The notes under the pieces: model-generated | What the model was told of the DNA's origin: nothing | What the model saw: only the letters and a program-made list of their open reading frames with translations | Database searches by the model: none | From: Arion vulgaris | Taxonomy: Eukaryota > Mollusca > Gastropoda > Stylommatophora > Arionidae | Direction of reading: 5' to 3' | Assembly: GCA_020796225.1 (NCBI GenBank) | Contig: CM036764.1 | Coordinates: 28,435,450-28,499,449 of the forward strand | Length of the DNA: 64,000 nt | Shown here: positions 11,626-22,816 of the stretch, in pieces | Layout of the letters: every line of letters begins with the position of its first letter | Position numbering within the stretch: the first letter of the stretch is position 1 | Program-made: the position numbers and the translations under genes

Positions 11626-12479
11626 AATGGGGTATCTCTAGTGCAGCCAGAACTATACGCATCCCTTCATTCTGAACCCGTTCGAGTCGTCACATTGTGA
11701 TCTTGATATCGTAAGAATTCCGAGTCCGTAATCTACCACCGACATTACCAGTCGATCGAACAAAAGGGCAAGTAGTCTCTGCTCAAGGTGTGCGGCCACC
11801 ATAACTTTGAGATAACATAGCATTTAGTAGCACAATAAGAAGCATGACTATGTAAGTACTGACAATGACTAAGGCGCCACTCTGGCTGAAGTCCCAAAAC
11901 TACACTCATACGTGCATTCTGAGTGAATCTTGAATATGATCTGGAAGGTGGAAGGTGAAAGCTGGATAAGTGGGCATGCAATGATCTGAATCACTACAAG
12001 CGTCAACAAGTCACAGAACTACATTCATTTTCGTTCTAGGGCACAGGAGTGTCGCTGGCAATGAGAGAGCAGGCTCTGCCCCCATATCAGAAGAGGGGGG
12101 TGTCAGCCAATGGATAGACATTCTGCAACCCTCATAGAATGTGAAACTGAACACACACAATGCTTTTATTTCCTCAATTGGAAAAGTGAATGTGTTGTAC
12201 TTTTCTGTCTCATTTAATATATAGGATAATGAATTGAATTGAAGAGTGCCGACAATCAACAGTTTAACCTCTTGTCATCAAAATAAGTCAGAATGTGAAA
12301 TGAATAGATACAAACACACACAGATATAAATATATACAGATATACCATGTTATAATGAAACCACTCAGTATCAGTTCCATATAATTTGTAGTCATTTTTT
12401 CACAACATTCTTATTAACAATAGTTTCTCATTCATTAATAAAAGATTAGGTGATTCTTGAGAAAATGAAAGATGCCTTA

Positions 12480-13115
<636 letters not shown>

Positions 13116-13188
13116 TCTTAAACATGTCACATGCATCTTTCTTGAGGCTTTTATCTTTGGTTCGAATCATTGGCTTCTGTATGGGATC
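13116..13188 (-). CDS. ARHGAP39: ARHGAP39 window exon 8: start of MyTH4 domain
   Basis: 73 bp, 24 codons plus 1 nt (residues 874-897 plus the first base of 898). Acceptor CTCACAACAG|GAT. The peptide is DPIQKPMIRTKDKSLKKDAC then DMFK, matching the [20 protein letters not shown] start of the MyTH4 domain in vertebrates. The 3' end is not GT: the exon stops at A, and the intron begins ATATCCTTTTT, a U12-type donor. MyTH4 domains are helical modules that bind microtubules or cargo in myosins and some Rho regulators. Confidence 0.92.
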
Positions 13189-13251
13189 CTGTTGTGAGAG
13201 GAAGAAGAATATCAGATGGTATTACATATCCTACACTTTTGGAGCATAACA

Positions 13252-13440
13252 GTTGTAACAGTTGTTTCTTACCTTGAACATTTACTGAACCAAAGTAACA
13301 GTTGTTTCTTACCTTGAACATTTACTGAACCAAAGTAACAGTTGTTTCTTACCTTGAACATTTACTGAACCAAAGTAACAGTTGTAACAGTTGTTTCTTA
13401 CCTTGAACATTTACTGAACCGAAGTAACAGTTGTTCAACA
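13252..13440. repeat. 40-bp tandem repeat, about four copies
   Basis: The unit GTTGTTTCTTACCTTGAACA continues TTTACTGAACCAAAGTAACA; copies start at 13,261, 13,301, 13,341 and 13,390, the last after a 9-bp insertion. The first three are identical. It lies 60 bp upstream of exon 8, within the intron. Confidence 0.9.
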
Positions 13441-13489
13441 GTTTGATATTAAAGAGAGTTGGCTATTAAAGAGCATAAAAACAAGGAAA

Positions 13490-13725
13490 ATTAAATACTT
13501 CGTACACATCAAAGCGACATGAGTGCCTAGAGAAAATAATTTTGGAGGGAATGGTACCTGGAAGAAGAATGAGAGGAAGACTAGAAGACAATGGGTGCAA
13601 GATGTCATTGACGATCTGAGAATGACTGCTGCTGACGCAAGCCAACTTGAACAGAACAGAGAGTTTTCAGGACTGCTGTCATGGGAGCCAATTTCCCGAA
13701 AGGGACAAGCTACTTGATGATGAAG
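13490..13725 (+). mobile_element. LINE ORF 3'-end fragment
   Basis: Translates to remnants of the RT tail: KNERKTRRQWVQDVIDDLRM then TAADASQLEQNREF and GQAT, followed by a TGATGATGA end. 57,200-57,500 is the same family in reverse orientation. Confidence 0.7.
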
Positions 13726-13804
13726 TAACAGTTGTTGGATAGATTACCTTACAGTCAACTTGAGTTACAATACATGATAATTTGACCATTATACTTTAAT
13801 TTAT

Positions 13805-14025
13805 GGAGCATCTGGCCGAATGGATTAGAGTGCGGATCCCATGCGGGAGATCCGGGTTCAATCCACGGTACGGCCAAGGAGTTTTTTCTGTCAAGGGCAT
13901 AAAGAAAACATCCAAACCTGAACATTTTTACTGCGACTGCACTAGCCATGCGGACATTAAATTCCACATGCTCATGTCACTCTTGTCCTACAATGCCCAA
14001 AAGCGTACAACGGGCAGTAACTATA
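13805..14025 (+). mobile_element. SINE family F, copy 2 (best copy)
   Basis: A-box region TGGCCGAATGGATTAGAGTG and B-box GGGTTCAATCC with 40-bp spacing, typical of a tRNA-derived Pol III promoter, then a body containing TTTTCTGTCAAGGGCATAAA and CACTAGCCATGCGGACATTA. Probably derived from a class II (long variable arm) tRNA. Confidence 0.8.
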
Positions 14026-14864
14026 GCTTTTTTATTTTAAACAATACTTTATTTGCACTGAAAAGTTTGTATGTTATGCCATGTCACAATTACAGCAAGA
14101 CTTTGTGATATTCAACCTGATTAGCATTTTCAGAACAATATTTTGGTCCAGGTTTGAATTTGAAACTTGTTGTACAGACTGTAGGGATGCAGCCTGTTAC
14201 CTGGGCCACCACTTAGATGTAGAGTAGGGTCTTTGTCATCTAAGGTTTACTGATTCTGACTTCTCTCATCTTATTCATATCATCTTATGACCCCCAATTT
14301 AACTCATCTTACATAAAATACTATCAATTAATTTTGGGAACAAATAAAATTATACAATAAAGTGAAATACCAATTAAAAGCTATTGTTAGTGAAAACATT
14401 TCATGAGCCTAGGTTTCCTTATTTTGAAGCCCTATGCTTAAATTGAATTTTCAAATAATTTTGTTATTTTATTCAGATAAACTGACATTCAAAATTGTTA
14501 TGATTGTTTAACCATTTATATATCCCGTAGCGTAACTCTTTATCAAATCTGAAAGCCTTTCCTTCCACCACCTTCTTCATGGGTCCAGTAGTGATAATCA
14601 TGTGTGGCTAGGCCTGGCAAGTATGGCTATTGCGAAAGACATTGAAAGTGTAGGTCCATGATGGTTGCAACTGTTGCGTGTGGACTATGTAGCTGAGCAC
14701 TTTGATGTTGCTAAAATACACCTGCACTGAGATGTTCACACCTTTCTGATTTGATTGTGGGTTGATGATGACCTCTGAGAGGATCTGTACATGAAGCACT
14801 AGTGACAGTCTTCTATGTTATTCTGTCTGAATAAAACTGAAAATCAAAGAAAACTGGCGAATGC

Positions 14865-15135
14865 TACAAATATGAATGAGAAAATTGAAATATTTTGGAT
14901 ATATAAAGAGACATGAAGGGTTGGAGAAGAACACTATGTAAGGAGGCATACTGGCAAAGAGGAGAGGAGGAAGGCCAAGGAGAAGATGGATTCAGGATAT
15001 AACTGATGGTTTGAGCATGATGGCTGCAGAGACGGGACAATCTGGCCTACGAGAGAGAGAAATTCTGAAGGACTGTTAGGGTTGCAAACTGTTAGGGGTT
15101 GCAAAGTTCTGCTCCGGACAAGCTATTTGATGATG
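14865..15135 (+). mobile_element. LINE ORF 3'-end fragment
   Basis: Translates in parts to IKRHEGLEKNTM, then ILAKRRGGRPRRRWIQDITD and GLSMMAAE, ending before TTTGATGATGAT. Same class as the fragment at 13,490. Intron between exons 8 and 7 of ARHGAP39, 80 bp from exon 7. Confidence 0.7.
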
Positions 15136-15213
15136 ATATTCTGTCTGAACAAACCATTCGTCTGAATTTCTAAATACTCTACACTGAAGCACAGACTATG
15201 GCTGTCATCTAAC

Positions 15214-15315
15214 CTTGGACCAGGTCAGCATATTGTTGACAGACACCTTCTTGCCAAAGAGTCCCTTCTTGTGTCTGTTTAGATGCTGTTCCATGTCACC
15301 CTCCGATGACATTTT
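15214..15315 (-). CDS. ARHGAP39: ARHGAP39 window exon 7: conserved pre-MyTH4 segment
   Basis: 34 codons, phase 0 at both ends; acceptor TATCTTCTAG, donor AAG|GTTAGA. The peptide runs KMSSEGDMEQHLNRHKKGLF and GKKVSVNNMLTWSK (residues 840-873). The block LNRHKKGLFGKKVSVNNMLTWS closely matches vertebrate ARHGAP39 (HTQGLFRRKVSIANMLAWS as I recall it), so this is a strong family marker at the start of the MyTH4 region. Confidence 0.93.
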
Positions 15316-15616
15316 CTAGAAGATACAGAAAGAAATGATTACATAATGTATGAAGATAAAGAAAAGTAAAATCAAATGTTCAAGTAGATACAGCATACAT
15401 CAGTGCAAAACAATGACAAAATATCTTCTACAATGATACAGCCGCACTCGAGTTTTAGCCCTTCAACCAAGTGTCATGTAGTAGTAGTATCTGCATGTGT
15501 TTGTAAACTGTTGCTTTTGCTCCATATGTCTCTCTCTCTCATCTACTCTTGTGTATTTAAGCCCTGGTTGAGACATATGTCCTCAACACAAACTCATGTC
15601 AAGTCTTCCTATATAT

Positions 15617-15706
15617 GAACAATCTAACTGAAAGGTATGAACAATCTAACATTAACTGAAAGGTATGAACAATCTAACATTAACTGAAAGGTATAAACAA
15701 GTCAGC
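15617..15706. repeat. Short tandem repeat, about 28-bp unit, three copies
   Basis: GAACAATCTAACATTAACTG followed by AAAGGTAT recurs three times (the first copy lacks ATTA), next to exon 6. Confidence 0.75.
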
Positions 15707-15753
15707 TATAACATATAGCAGTGAATAACCAAATATACAAAGTGACTCTTTAC

Positions 15754-16025
15754 CCCTTTGTTCAGAGAGCCTGTAGAAGGGCTCATGGCCATGTTGACAT
15801 CCGACTGTGACGGAATGAGCAAACTAAGAGGACGTGACATCATATCCACCTGCAGGGACTGACTCCTTTCAGCAGAACTAGTATCAAGTTTATCACCCTT
15901 CTTTCTCCTCAGTGAGGCATGCTGAGTCTCCATAGAGGCTGATATGCTGACTGGCTGAGACTGAAGCTGTCCTCTTGGAGTGGCTAGAAACACACCTGAG
16001 GAATCAGACTCCTGTTCTGGTACAC
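15754..16025 (-). CDS. ARHGAP39: ARHGAP39 window exon 6: linker before MyTH4
   Basis: 272 bp, phase 1 in and phase 0 out; acceptor TTTCATTGAAG, donor GGG|GTAAAG. The peptide (residues 749-839) starts SVPEQESDSSGVFLATPRGQ and ends MSPSTGSLNKG. The middle holds ETQHASLRRKKGDKLD, a basic patch. It is probably disordered and leads into the conserved segment before MyTH4. The exon is defined by phase agreement with exons 5 and 7. Confidence 0.88.
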
Positions 16026-16189
16026 CTTCAATGAAAGAACATGGATTACATATAAATGACTACATAAAATCAGGTAAAAATGACAGTTTTACTATTGCCA
16101 CATACAAAATGTATTCTTCTTCAAACACTACATATCGATCACTTGTTAAACCACTTGTGTTTTGTATGTGATTTGAGCATAAGAGTGAT

Positions 16190-16350
16190 TGTACGTTGTG
16201 CCAGTTATGTGCCTACAGGTAGGCCAGCACAATCGATTTCTGCAACGCTTTTTATTCACTAGTTTAGCTTTCCTAGGTCCTACATCAGTTGTCTCTTACA
16301 ACATGCCTTGTAGGTCGCAGTGGTACTATTCTTTGCTTCCCTTGCGGATC
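16190..16350 (-). mobile_element. SINE family C, truncated copy
   Basis: On the minus strand it keeps GCGACCTACAAGGCATGT and a TAGGAAAGCTA segment of family C (see 44,046). The core is partly changed and the head is incomplete. Confidence 0.6.
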
Positions 16351-16639
16351 TCGACAACACACATGTGGCTGAAGTTATTGAAAAGTAGAGATATTGAAAT
16401 GGTCATTCTTGCATGATCAAGCATTGCAGAAATGTAGACATTTATCTGGTTTACTTAAATAACATTCCTCAGTATAAAGTCATAAGCATTAAGATGTTTT
16501 TAGGTGCTTCTGCTCTTGGTTGTGTGAATCCAGAAAACTTCACCTTCTAGCAAATAGCGTTTAAAAAATGATAGCAACATATTGAGCATTTTTTGACATT
16601 CTTTAATGGCTCTCCAAATATAATAATAATAATAATTCC

Positions 16640-16900
16640 TCTTGTACCGATATACGTTACATAGGGCCTGCAAACAATTTCTCCATACCGTTCTATCCTG
16701 GGCTCAATCTCCTCCATGAAACTGAGGCTGATATTTCTTGCAGCTCTCAGCAAAGGTCGTTTCAGGGTCTCCCTTGGTCATTATCTCTCTCTTGAACACT
16801 TTCCATCCCAATTCAATGCCTGCTTTGATATTCTTTGATCATTTCTTCTCAAGGTGTGTCCAACATATCTCTATCTTCTCCTCCTTATAACAGTTGTTAC
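16640..16900 (-). mobile_element. LINE ORF 3'-end fragment
   Basis: Shares about 230 bp with 51,140-51,385 (for example CTCAATCTCCTCCATG and CAATGCCTGCTTTGATATTC). The minus strand gives broken pieces of the LINE tail ending in ...QDRTVWRN, where such ORFs often finish. Confidence 0.6.
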
Positions 16901-17365
16901 TATGTAGGTGGTCTCCAAATATGCAGGTGGTTACAAAAGGTATCCCTATGTAGACTTTACCGGTCTATAGGGTTGCAGCCTACTTCTAGGACCACCATGA
17001 GAAGGTGAAGAAGAATCTAGAACTAGAACACTGAACTTGGCACTGAATTCACACCTTATTCACTGCGTCTATGGCCCAAAGTGAGTGATGATCGCAGAAG
17101 AAAGCTACATAGTAACTGGTTTCTGAACATTTCAAGACTTTCCACATGGCCAGCTATCTGTAAATATATAATTTCTCATGTTCAGAACTGTTCTTTGTAG
17201 GCAGTGCTGATTTACATTCAAAAGTCAATACTGGCACATAGATGAAAGTGTACTGTGACCTGTGAACCTCCATTTTGATGAAGAATCTTTGGTTTATGTA
17301 CTGGAAGAAGTCCAGTTGATTTACTACACACTGATAAATATTATTAGATTATTAGATAAAGGGTC

Positions 17366-18505
17366 TATGTAGCATAGAAGCTAGGTGCTCATCTCTTGTG
17401 CCAAAGGTATGAAGTTAGCTTCATCGTGAAGCCATCTGGATATTTTTTCCAGATATCCCTGATATAAGTGTAGGTGAAATCGAGTTTCTAGTCCTATCGG
17501 AGACGGGTGGTAAAGAGTAGGTCCGTGTTCAATTTGAGCATATAAAAGACCGAGACCATGAAAATCAGCAGAACACCAGGCCAAGTAAACATACAAATAG
17601 ATAACACCAGAGTAAAGCAAGTTTCTGAATTCAAATATTTAGGCAGCATTTTCATAGAGGACGGAAAACTCGATAGAGAAATAGAGACAAGGTGTAAAAA
17701 GCAAATGCAGTGGCCTACCAGCTGGCACCATTACTACAACACCCAAAGATCAAGATGGAAGTGAAAAGACAGATGATAAAAAGTATTTTCCTACCAACAC
17801 TTTGTTAGCAGTGCCAAACTTGGTCTCTTACAGCAACACACCACAGAAAGCTCATCACATGTGAAATGAAATGCTTGAGGAAGGCAGTGGGAGTCACCAG
17901 GAAAGACAGACTACGAAATGAGGACATCAGAAGCAGAGTGGGCATAACTTCATGCATCGAATACATCGAAAGACAACAAATGCAGTGGTTTGGACATTTA
18001 ATGAGAATGAAATACAACCAACCACCAATAACAGCATACAATAAAAGAGATCGGGTACTAGAGCTAAGAGAAGACCAAGAAAAGATGGATAGACAATATC
18101 AAGACCACACTACATAAACACGGATACAACACAACAAGGGCGACTCATCTAGCCCTAGAACGCAAATTAAAGCTCCCATCCTTACGCTTAACGGCAAGAG
18201 TGGACAGCCAACTACATCTTCCACCTGAGAATAGACAATAGACCAAAAAAAGAACACTTGGCAGTACAAAAATCGAGAAGAGCTAGCTGGAAAGCAGCTG
18301 CCCAGGCAAAATTCATTAGAAAAGATTTAAAATAAAATTTCGACAAAAATATCTTTTCCATCTTCACAATTATATCAGGGACCCTCGCCAGTGCTACAGA
18401 GTTTGTGCACTGCAGCTGAGATCTTCCTGTGTAAGAAAGAGATCAGAGCACACATGGTTACTCACTGAAGTGCAATGATGATGGTCCTATCAATCAATTT
18501 TGTCG
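17366..18505 (+). mobile_element. SINE family H, split by a LINE fragment
   Basis: Left part 17,366-17,556 (head with CTAGGTGCTCATCTCTTGTG, body to TTCAATTTGAGCATATAAAA) and right part 18,268-18,505 (AAATCGAGAAGAGCTAGCTG through to a TATCAATCAAT tail). They match the left and right halves of the continuous copies at 38,660-39,105 and 56,360-56,800, and the 711 bp between are an RT fragment. This is a nested insertion. Confidence 0.8.
17557..18267 (+). mobile_element. LINE reverse transcriptase fragment (thumb and C-terminal part)
   Basis: Encodes MKISRTPGQVNIQIDNTRVK, then EFKYLGSIFIEDGKLDREIE and, after a frame change, CLRKAVGVTRKDRLRNEDIR and ERQQMQWFGHLMRM. These follow the FADD catalytic block in non-LTR reverse transcriptases; the FADD part itself is absent. 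The same family lies on the minus strand at 21,705-22,590. It interrupts a family H SINE. Confidence 0.8.
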
Positions 18506-18510
18506 TAACT

Positions 18511-18670
18511 TAACCACATTTGCCATAAAGCGTCGGGGAGAATTAGTTTTCTATCTTGTGCCAGGTGTGTTGCGCTTGATATTGTCAGTCCATGCTTTCG
18601 CAGGGACTCTGAGATGTTATCTATCCATCATGTTCTTGGCCTGCCTCGTGCTGTGCGTCCTGAGTGTCAA
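18511..18670 (-). mobile_element. LINE 3'-end, same family as 21,705
   Basis: About 160 bp nearly identical to 21,707-21,860, including GTGCCAGGTGTGTTGCGCTT and AGGGACTCTGAGATGTTATC. It lies beside the split SINE H and 55 bp from exon 5. Confidence 0.7.
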
Positions 18671-18725
18671 TCAATCAATTATTAGATTAACCAAATAAGT
18701 TGTCTTCAAATTAATATCTACTTAC

Positions 18726-19031
18726 TGTCATAGTCTGGGCAACTATTTTTTCGTATCTGTACATTCTCCTTGTTATAGTCTTCATTGTCTTCATCATTGT
18801 TATCATCAATATCTTCATCACCATAGTCCACCCCATAAGAGTGGAAAAATCGAGGTGAATCTGTCATAGCAGCAGGAGCAATGCCAGAGTCAATGCTAAA
18901 TTGTTTCACTTTGTTGTTACTGGCAGGAGTTTTGCTGGTTGGCAAGTTGGCATAGTCTGGTTCATCATTTTCACCAGTTAAACTGGTAGACTGTTGAGAC
19001 AGTTGACTGGATGATCTTTCATGATAGACAC
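18726..19031 (-). CDS. ARHGAP39: ARHGAP39 window exon 5: acidic disordered segment
   Basis: 306 bp, phase 1 in and phase 1 out; acceptor TTTTAATCAG, donor GACA|GTAAGT. The peptide (residues 647-749) starts VYHERSSSQLSQQSTSLTGE and includes QFSIDSGIAPAAMTDSPRFF. This is followed by a strongly acidic run DYGDEDIDDNNDEDNEDYNK, then ENVQIRKNSCPDYDS. The NKEN residues form a KEN box by sequence only. No domain is recognised. Phase-1 junctions on both sides make serine codons A|GT, consistent with the neighbours. It lies between LINE and SINE debris on the 5' side and an inserted RT fragment on the 3' side. Confidence 0.88.
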
Positions 19032-19599
19032 CTGATTAAAATAAATGACAACCAAATCTGATACCATGCTACAGTGTAACTCAGTGGATGTGGTACTGTA
19101 AAGTAGGATTTTATGTTCATAAAATCTTATCCTTAACTCATCTGTACAAAAGTGTGTGTGTGTATATTTTTAGAGAATATTCTCCTGGGTTAACTTTTTC
19201 TTCTTCTTCTGCGATCGCCTACTGCCAATTCAGGTGGTAGTCATTATGTCTGGTATTGAGTTTCTGACTGATTTTTGCGCGAGGTCTGCTTACCATTTGA
19301 CTGGTGTCTCTCGCCATAACGGCGAGCTTTCGTCGACTTCAGAGGTAAGACTCCTGGGTTATCAGTGGTTGTGTTACAGCTAAATATCTAAAACTATAAA
19401 TATGACTTTGCTGGAGAAACTGTCCTAAAAAATGACATAGTGTTCAGAACAATTTCATCGCTCTGTTCCATTAGACAGGGCTGTATTTTTTCTAGATTCT
19501 TGTTTAACCTTGCTATTGACTGATTAATGAAAGAAACCATACAGGATAACAGCAGGGGCATTTGATGGACACTTAGATCAGTACTATATGGAAGACTTG

Positions 19600-19920
19600 G
19601 ATTATGCTGACGGTATAGACCACCATTTAAATACAAAGATGGAAAAGGATGGACATGTATGTCATATGTTAGTAAGAGCATTAGCTAGGACAGTTTTCCA
19701 CTGGACAGAGTATGAGAAGAGAAGGCCTGGATTTCCAAAAGAAACATATAGAAAAACGGTGGTAAAACAGTTCAAAGATTGTTCCCAGGCATGGGAAACG
19801 ATAGAATGGAAGCATAACACCAAATTACCACTGTTTTATTTGAGAATGCTAAAGTTAATTTCACTGTGTGTACATAGAAGAAAAAGAGGATGAGCAAAAG
19901 AAGAAAAGGAATAAGACTAT
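19600..19920 (+). mobile_element. LINE ORF 3'-end fragment
   Basis: The open frame gives RALARTVFHWTEYEKRRPGF, then PKETYRKTVVKQFKDC and LCVHRRKRG, parallel to the common LINE tail pattern (W-x-P-x-G-K-R-x-x-G-x-P-x-x-T-W-R). Single open frame, but no 5' part. Confidence 0.65.
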
Positions 19921-20084
19921 TTATGTCTAAAACCTCCTAGAGACTAACCAGGAGTATGCTATAACCCTCACTACAAGTGGTTTGACTATGGAGATCATGG
20001 CAGTAACTTAAGCGATGATCTGACTGGAGTCAAAGACTTTTATCCATGCATGTTTTATCAGTGATTCAATGAGTATGCTCAGGA

Positions 20085-20510
20085 AAATTGAGGTGGACTG
20101 GGCTCGGAGACAGTGGTTGGGGTCTCTGAAGACGTCTAGGCTAACAAAAATCATTTTCATTTTTGTGCCAGGGCACGCAGGTGTAAGAAGATGCTGACAG
20201 GCTTGCAGGTATGGCTGCCATAGGAAGCAGGTGAGCTAATGGACCAGGCTGGTATTCTTATTTCCCTGAGGGAGAGAGGCTGTGTAAACGATTCATGGGA
20301 TGGTGGTGAATCTGCAACCCTAACCAGGCTGCAAGAATACCCAATCAAATGTGGTCTATAGCTGAACAAGAGCACTACACTCAAAGACAAATAACAATAA
20401 TAAACCAACATAGAACTGGTGTCATTAGTTGCCCCACTGTGAAAGACTAAGGAAGAGATGGGAGCACTTATCAACTAATTAGTTCTATGTGCAGTGAAGA
20501 CTATCTGACA
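20085..20510 (+). mobile_element. LINE RNase H C-terminal fragment
   Basis: Contains FVPGHAGVR around 20,163-20,187 and, after a frameshift, ADRLAGMAAIGS, the end of an RNase H domain, then QAGILISLRERGCVNDSWD and further coding-like sequence. Same class as 10,746-11,426 but from a more diverged family. Confidence 0.65.
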
Positions 20511-20739
20511 ACTAAACTAAACTAACTAATAACCCAAGTTATTGTTTCCATGCACTATATATATGTGTATTTTATTTCAGTATCCACATCTTCCAAAGTG
20601 CTTTGAAAACAAATCAAAAGCAATCCCAACTACAAGACAACATAAGAACTGTTCTACGTTACAAATATAGTCATACGTTGTATCATTCTTAAGCCATGGG
20701 TTGTGTGGTACAAATCTATTCATTGTGGGTGGAGCGCAG

Positions 20740-21115
20740 TTATAGTGCTCCCAAGTCTTCATGGTCTTGTGTGGATATATTGACATGGACACGCTAGGTA
20801 ATAAGCAAGCTGACATGTTAGCTGTAGAAATGTCGATAGTGAACCTATTTGATCTGGATAGAGGCAACATTTGGCATATCCAGGACAACCTCTTCCACAC
20901 TGATGATTTGGCTATCAACAGAGATGCAATATCATGACTGAAGGGCATCAACAACGGCGATGGATTGGACATGTCCTCAAGATGAGAAAATTAGACTGGA
21001 AAAGACATGCAATGAGGTGAACACCGAGAAAATGGGATGTCTAAGGTCACTTGGAGAATTTTTTGAAGCAAATCTCAAAGACATGCATAGGATAAGATTT
21101 TAAGTAGAAGGACTA
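20740..21115 (+). mobile_element. LINE RNase H/tail fragment
   Basis: Reads YIDMDTLGNKQADMLAVEMS (RNase H end, GNKQAD) and later HQQRRWIGHVLKMRKLDWKR, an RT tail-like block from another frame. A composite of two remnants, or one with a deletion. Confidence 0.6.
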
Positions 21116-21124
21116 ACTCTAAAG

Positions 21125-21290
21125 TTGGAGAAGGCATGCCTGTATGGTCGGGATACTGATAACAGTAAAAGCAAGCCTTCAAGCAAAACTCAGAAGCGCC
21201 ATAACAGGTGCCCTAGCTATGCCTGAATTCATAGCAGGTGAACACAAGAAAAAGAAAACGATAGAAGGAAAGGCACAAGATCGAAATGAG
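21125..21290 (+). mobile_element. Family J repeat (LINE 3' end)
   Basis: Best copy of the family listed at 480; open frame MVGILITVKASLQAKLRSAI then TGALAMPEFIAGEHKKKK. Ends near a TGATGATGATGA tail at 21,340. Confidence 0.6.
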
Positions 21291-21704
21291 TGGAAATTTA
21301 TTATCTCTGCCTTTTGTGCCCTCAAGTGTGACAAGGACTGGTGATGATGATGATGAATGTTAACTCTACATTCCTATTTGAATTGAATCTATGAGCTAAT
21401 AGTCACTTTCTATGTGCATAATGTTAATACATAAGTATGACAGTAATCACATTTTTGTGTAATACTTCAATTTTTCTATGTATCAGTTTACATGTTGCTA
21501 TGTGACAATGTTTATTGTATATATGTGATGTCAACTTTGTATATGTGATCAAGTTCACTTTATGTGTATGAATATTTTTATATCGTATTATCTACCTTTT
21601 ATGTCGGACAATAATAACTCTGAAAATATATAATTGTTTACATCCTTCATATACAATAACAAATATTATACAATAAAAAAAATAATACATGTATCTTATC
21701 TTAT

Positions 21705-22590
21705 TTTAACCACGTTTGCCGTGAAGTGTCGTGGGGAGAGTTAGTTTCTATCTTGTGCCAGGTGTGTTGCGCTTGATGTTGTCAGTCCATGCTTTTGCAG
21801 GGACTCTGAGATGTTATCTATCCATAGTGTTCTTGGCCTGCCTCATGCTCTGCGCCCGAGTGTCGATTATTGTAGGCACGTGATGGTAGTAAATGTGGTT
21901 CCATTCTCATTAGATGGCTGAACAACTTGATTCTTTGCTTCTCGATGTACTGTATGCATGGTATAGTACCAACGATGCTTCCTCACTCTATCTCTCCTTG
22001 TAACGTTGACAGCTTTTCGTAGACATCTCATTTCACATGTTGTAATCTTTCTTTCTTGTGTCTTAGTCAGGGGCCATGTTTGGCACTGATAGCAGAGAGT
22101 TGGAATAAATATGCAGTTTATCAGTTGTCGTTTGACTGCCATGTTAATGCTTGGATGTTTTAATAGTGGTGGCGTTATGCCACTACGTTTGGCTTCTGGC
22201 ATCTAGTCTCGATTTCTCTGTCCATCTTTCCATCTGCCGTGAATATATTCCAGAGATATTTGAATTCTGGAGTCTGTTGTATTTTGACATTATTCATGTG
22301 TATATTTAGTTGACCTGTTGACCTACTTATTGTCATGACTTCTGTTTTGGAGGTGTTAATTTTCATGTCATATTTTTCGCATGTCGCTTGCAGTGCATTT
22401 ATGTGTCGCTTGCAGTGCATTTATGTGACGTTGAAGTTTGTGTTCGTTGTTGAAAATTATACTCTGATCATCTGCAAAGAGTAGTTCGTTGATTAAATTG
22501 TAGTTGTTATCGAGGTTGTTATCTGTCTTGGTTTCTTGCGTTATCCTGTCTATGTATATACTGAAAAGTATAGGTGAAAGCACACTAATA
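21705..22590 (-). mobile_element. LINE reverse transcriptase fragment with FADD motif
   Basis: From 22,590 down: LSPILFSIYIDRITQETKTD, then ELLFADDQSIIFNNEHKLQR (catalytic F-A-D-D at 22,467-22,478), CEKYDMKINTSKTEVMTISR, EFKYLWNIFTADGKMDREIE, and CEMRCLRKAVNVTRRDRVRK. It carries frameshifts (around 22,200 and 22,400, the latter with a 27-bp duplication of the TGTCGCTTGCAGTGCATTTA block). A 5'-truncated, inactive copy just 3' of exon 4. Confidence 0.9.
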
Positions 22591-22816
22591 AAAAATAATA
22601 TACAATAAAAAATATTATACAATAAAAAATACTATACAATAAAACATATACAATTAAAAAATACTGCAACAGAAAGTGTCAAAATAGTTGTTCTTCTCCT
22701 TATTCTTAGCTGCTTCTCAAACCTCTTAAGTTAATTACTATGGAAAGAGAAGAACTTAATTTTAGACAATATTACAGTACAACTTATCCTGAGTTCAGTG
22801 AGAGAAATATACTTAC

